From assembly GCF_001815935.1 (NCBI RefSeq), contig NZ_KV823421.1, positions 1 to 64,000 of the forward strand: a DNA stretch of 64,000 bases. The letters are read 5' to 3'. Each line of letters starts with the position of its first letter. The first letter of the stretch is position 1. The notes under the pieces are model-generated. The model had not been told where the DNA came from, searched no databases, and saw only the letters and a program-made list of their open reading frames with translations. Shown here piece after piece: positions 63,811-64,000 of this stretch. A program made the position numbers and the translations under genes. Source of the DNA: Corynebacterium sp. HMSC04H06 (lineage in GTDB: Bacteria > Actinomycetota > Actinomycetes > Mycobacteriales > Mycobacteriaceae).

Positions 63811-64000
63811 TTAGTCCCGGCAGGAATACACCAGGGCGGTGGCAATGGCCGCACGGCCTTCCTTGCGGCCGGTAAAGCCCAGGTGATCGGTGGTGGTAGC
63901 GGAAACGCTCACGGGAGCGCCCAGGACCTCGGTGAGGGTGCGCTCGGCCTCCTCGCGCCGCGGCCCCATCTTCGGGGTTTGCCCGATGAGCTGCGCGGAA
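63811..64000 (-). CDS. ispF: 2-C-methyl-D-erythritol 2,4-cyclodiphosphate synthase, C-terminal part
   Basis: The minus strand encodes the last 62 residues before TAA (63811-63813): [20 protein letters not shown], then [18 protein letters not shown] and [11 protein letters not shown]. This is the C-terminus of IspF of the MEP isoprenoid pathway; ATTTDxLGFTGRxEG is diagnostic. The 5' part lies outside the window. The 38 bases to nagE hold a TTTTTTAAAAAA palindrome (63791-63802) and the nagE ribosome binding site. Confidence 0.93.
   Translation of the reverse strand, partial: SAQLIGQTPKMGPRREEAERTLTEVLGAPVSVSATTTDHLGFTGRKEGRAAIATALVYSCRD

Overview
The window is a gene-dense, GC-rich piece of a Corynebacterium chromosome. 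The evidence is a mycothiol synthase (MshD), a mycolyltransferase-like esterase, a LmeA-type lipoprotein-biogenesis family member, a RamA-type LuxR regulator, a Cat-type CoA transferase, pyruvate:quinone oxidoreductase, ThrE, an IpsA-like LacI regulator, and many genes that look leaderless (a -10 hexamer about 6-8 nt before the start codon). The order dusB-phoU-pst-mshD-lmeA ... purM-purF ... purL-purQ-purS ... purC-purB ... purD-HIT-two-component system matches, as I recall it, the block around Rv0757-Rv0823 of Mycobacterium tuberculosis and cg2831-cg2913 of C. glutamicum. I cannot name the species.

Layout. 0.1-4.6 kb: murA, ramA, and the cysteine pair cysK-cysE. 4.6-5.9 kb: five tRNA genes (Phe, two Asp, Glu, Lys) around a CsoR-like copper sensor. 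6-17 kb: acetate CoA transferase, dusB, phoU, the pstSCAB phosphate importer, mshD, a LmeA-like protein and a diacylglycerol-kinase-type lipid kinase. 17-31 kb: a nitrobindin-like protein lacking the haem histidine, pabC, ygfZ, purM-purF, an acyl-CoA thioesterase cut by an in-frame amber codon, a PAQR/hemolysin III protein, a mycolyltransferase-like enzyme and purS-purQ-purL. 30-42 kb: a large secreted nuclease, oligopeptidase B, purC, purB, an MntR-like regulator divergent from nrdI-nrdF, and purD. 42-48 kb: the phosphate-starvation two-component pair, pqo, and a decayed MFS/TetR locus beside tRNA-Thr. 48-64 kb: thrE, trehalose synthesis (otsA, lipoprotein, otsB), an IpsA-like regulator, a zinc ABC importer with a Zur-like operator, rlmB-cysS, and a GlcNAc utilisation operon (nagE-nagA-nagB) that separates cysS from ispF.

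Most striking system: nrdI-nrdF at 39.1-40.6 kb. The NrdF retains the radical tyrosine, one Asp and both His ligands, but the three metal-binding glutamates are replaced by Gln113, Ser173 and Lys207. This is the QSK signature of class Ie ribonucleotide reductase, whose radical is a metal-free DOPA made with NrdI. Next to it and divergent is a DtxR/MntR-family repressor with a Mn-type ligand set, and a 9+9 bp palindrome lies inside both core promoters. The inference is a manganese-starvation switch: when Mn is absent the MntR-like protein releases a metal-free NrdF that pairs with the housekeeping NrdE encoded elsewhere.

Other functional links: PhoS-PhoR and the pst genes lie in one window; eight purine genes are dispersed in five transcription units, three of which (purF, purC, purD) start with the same TAAGAT -10 element exactly 7 nt before a leaderless start codon.
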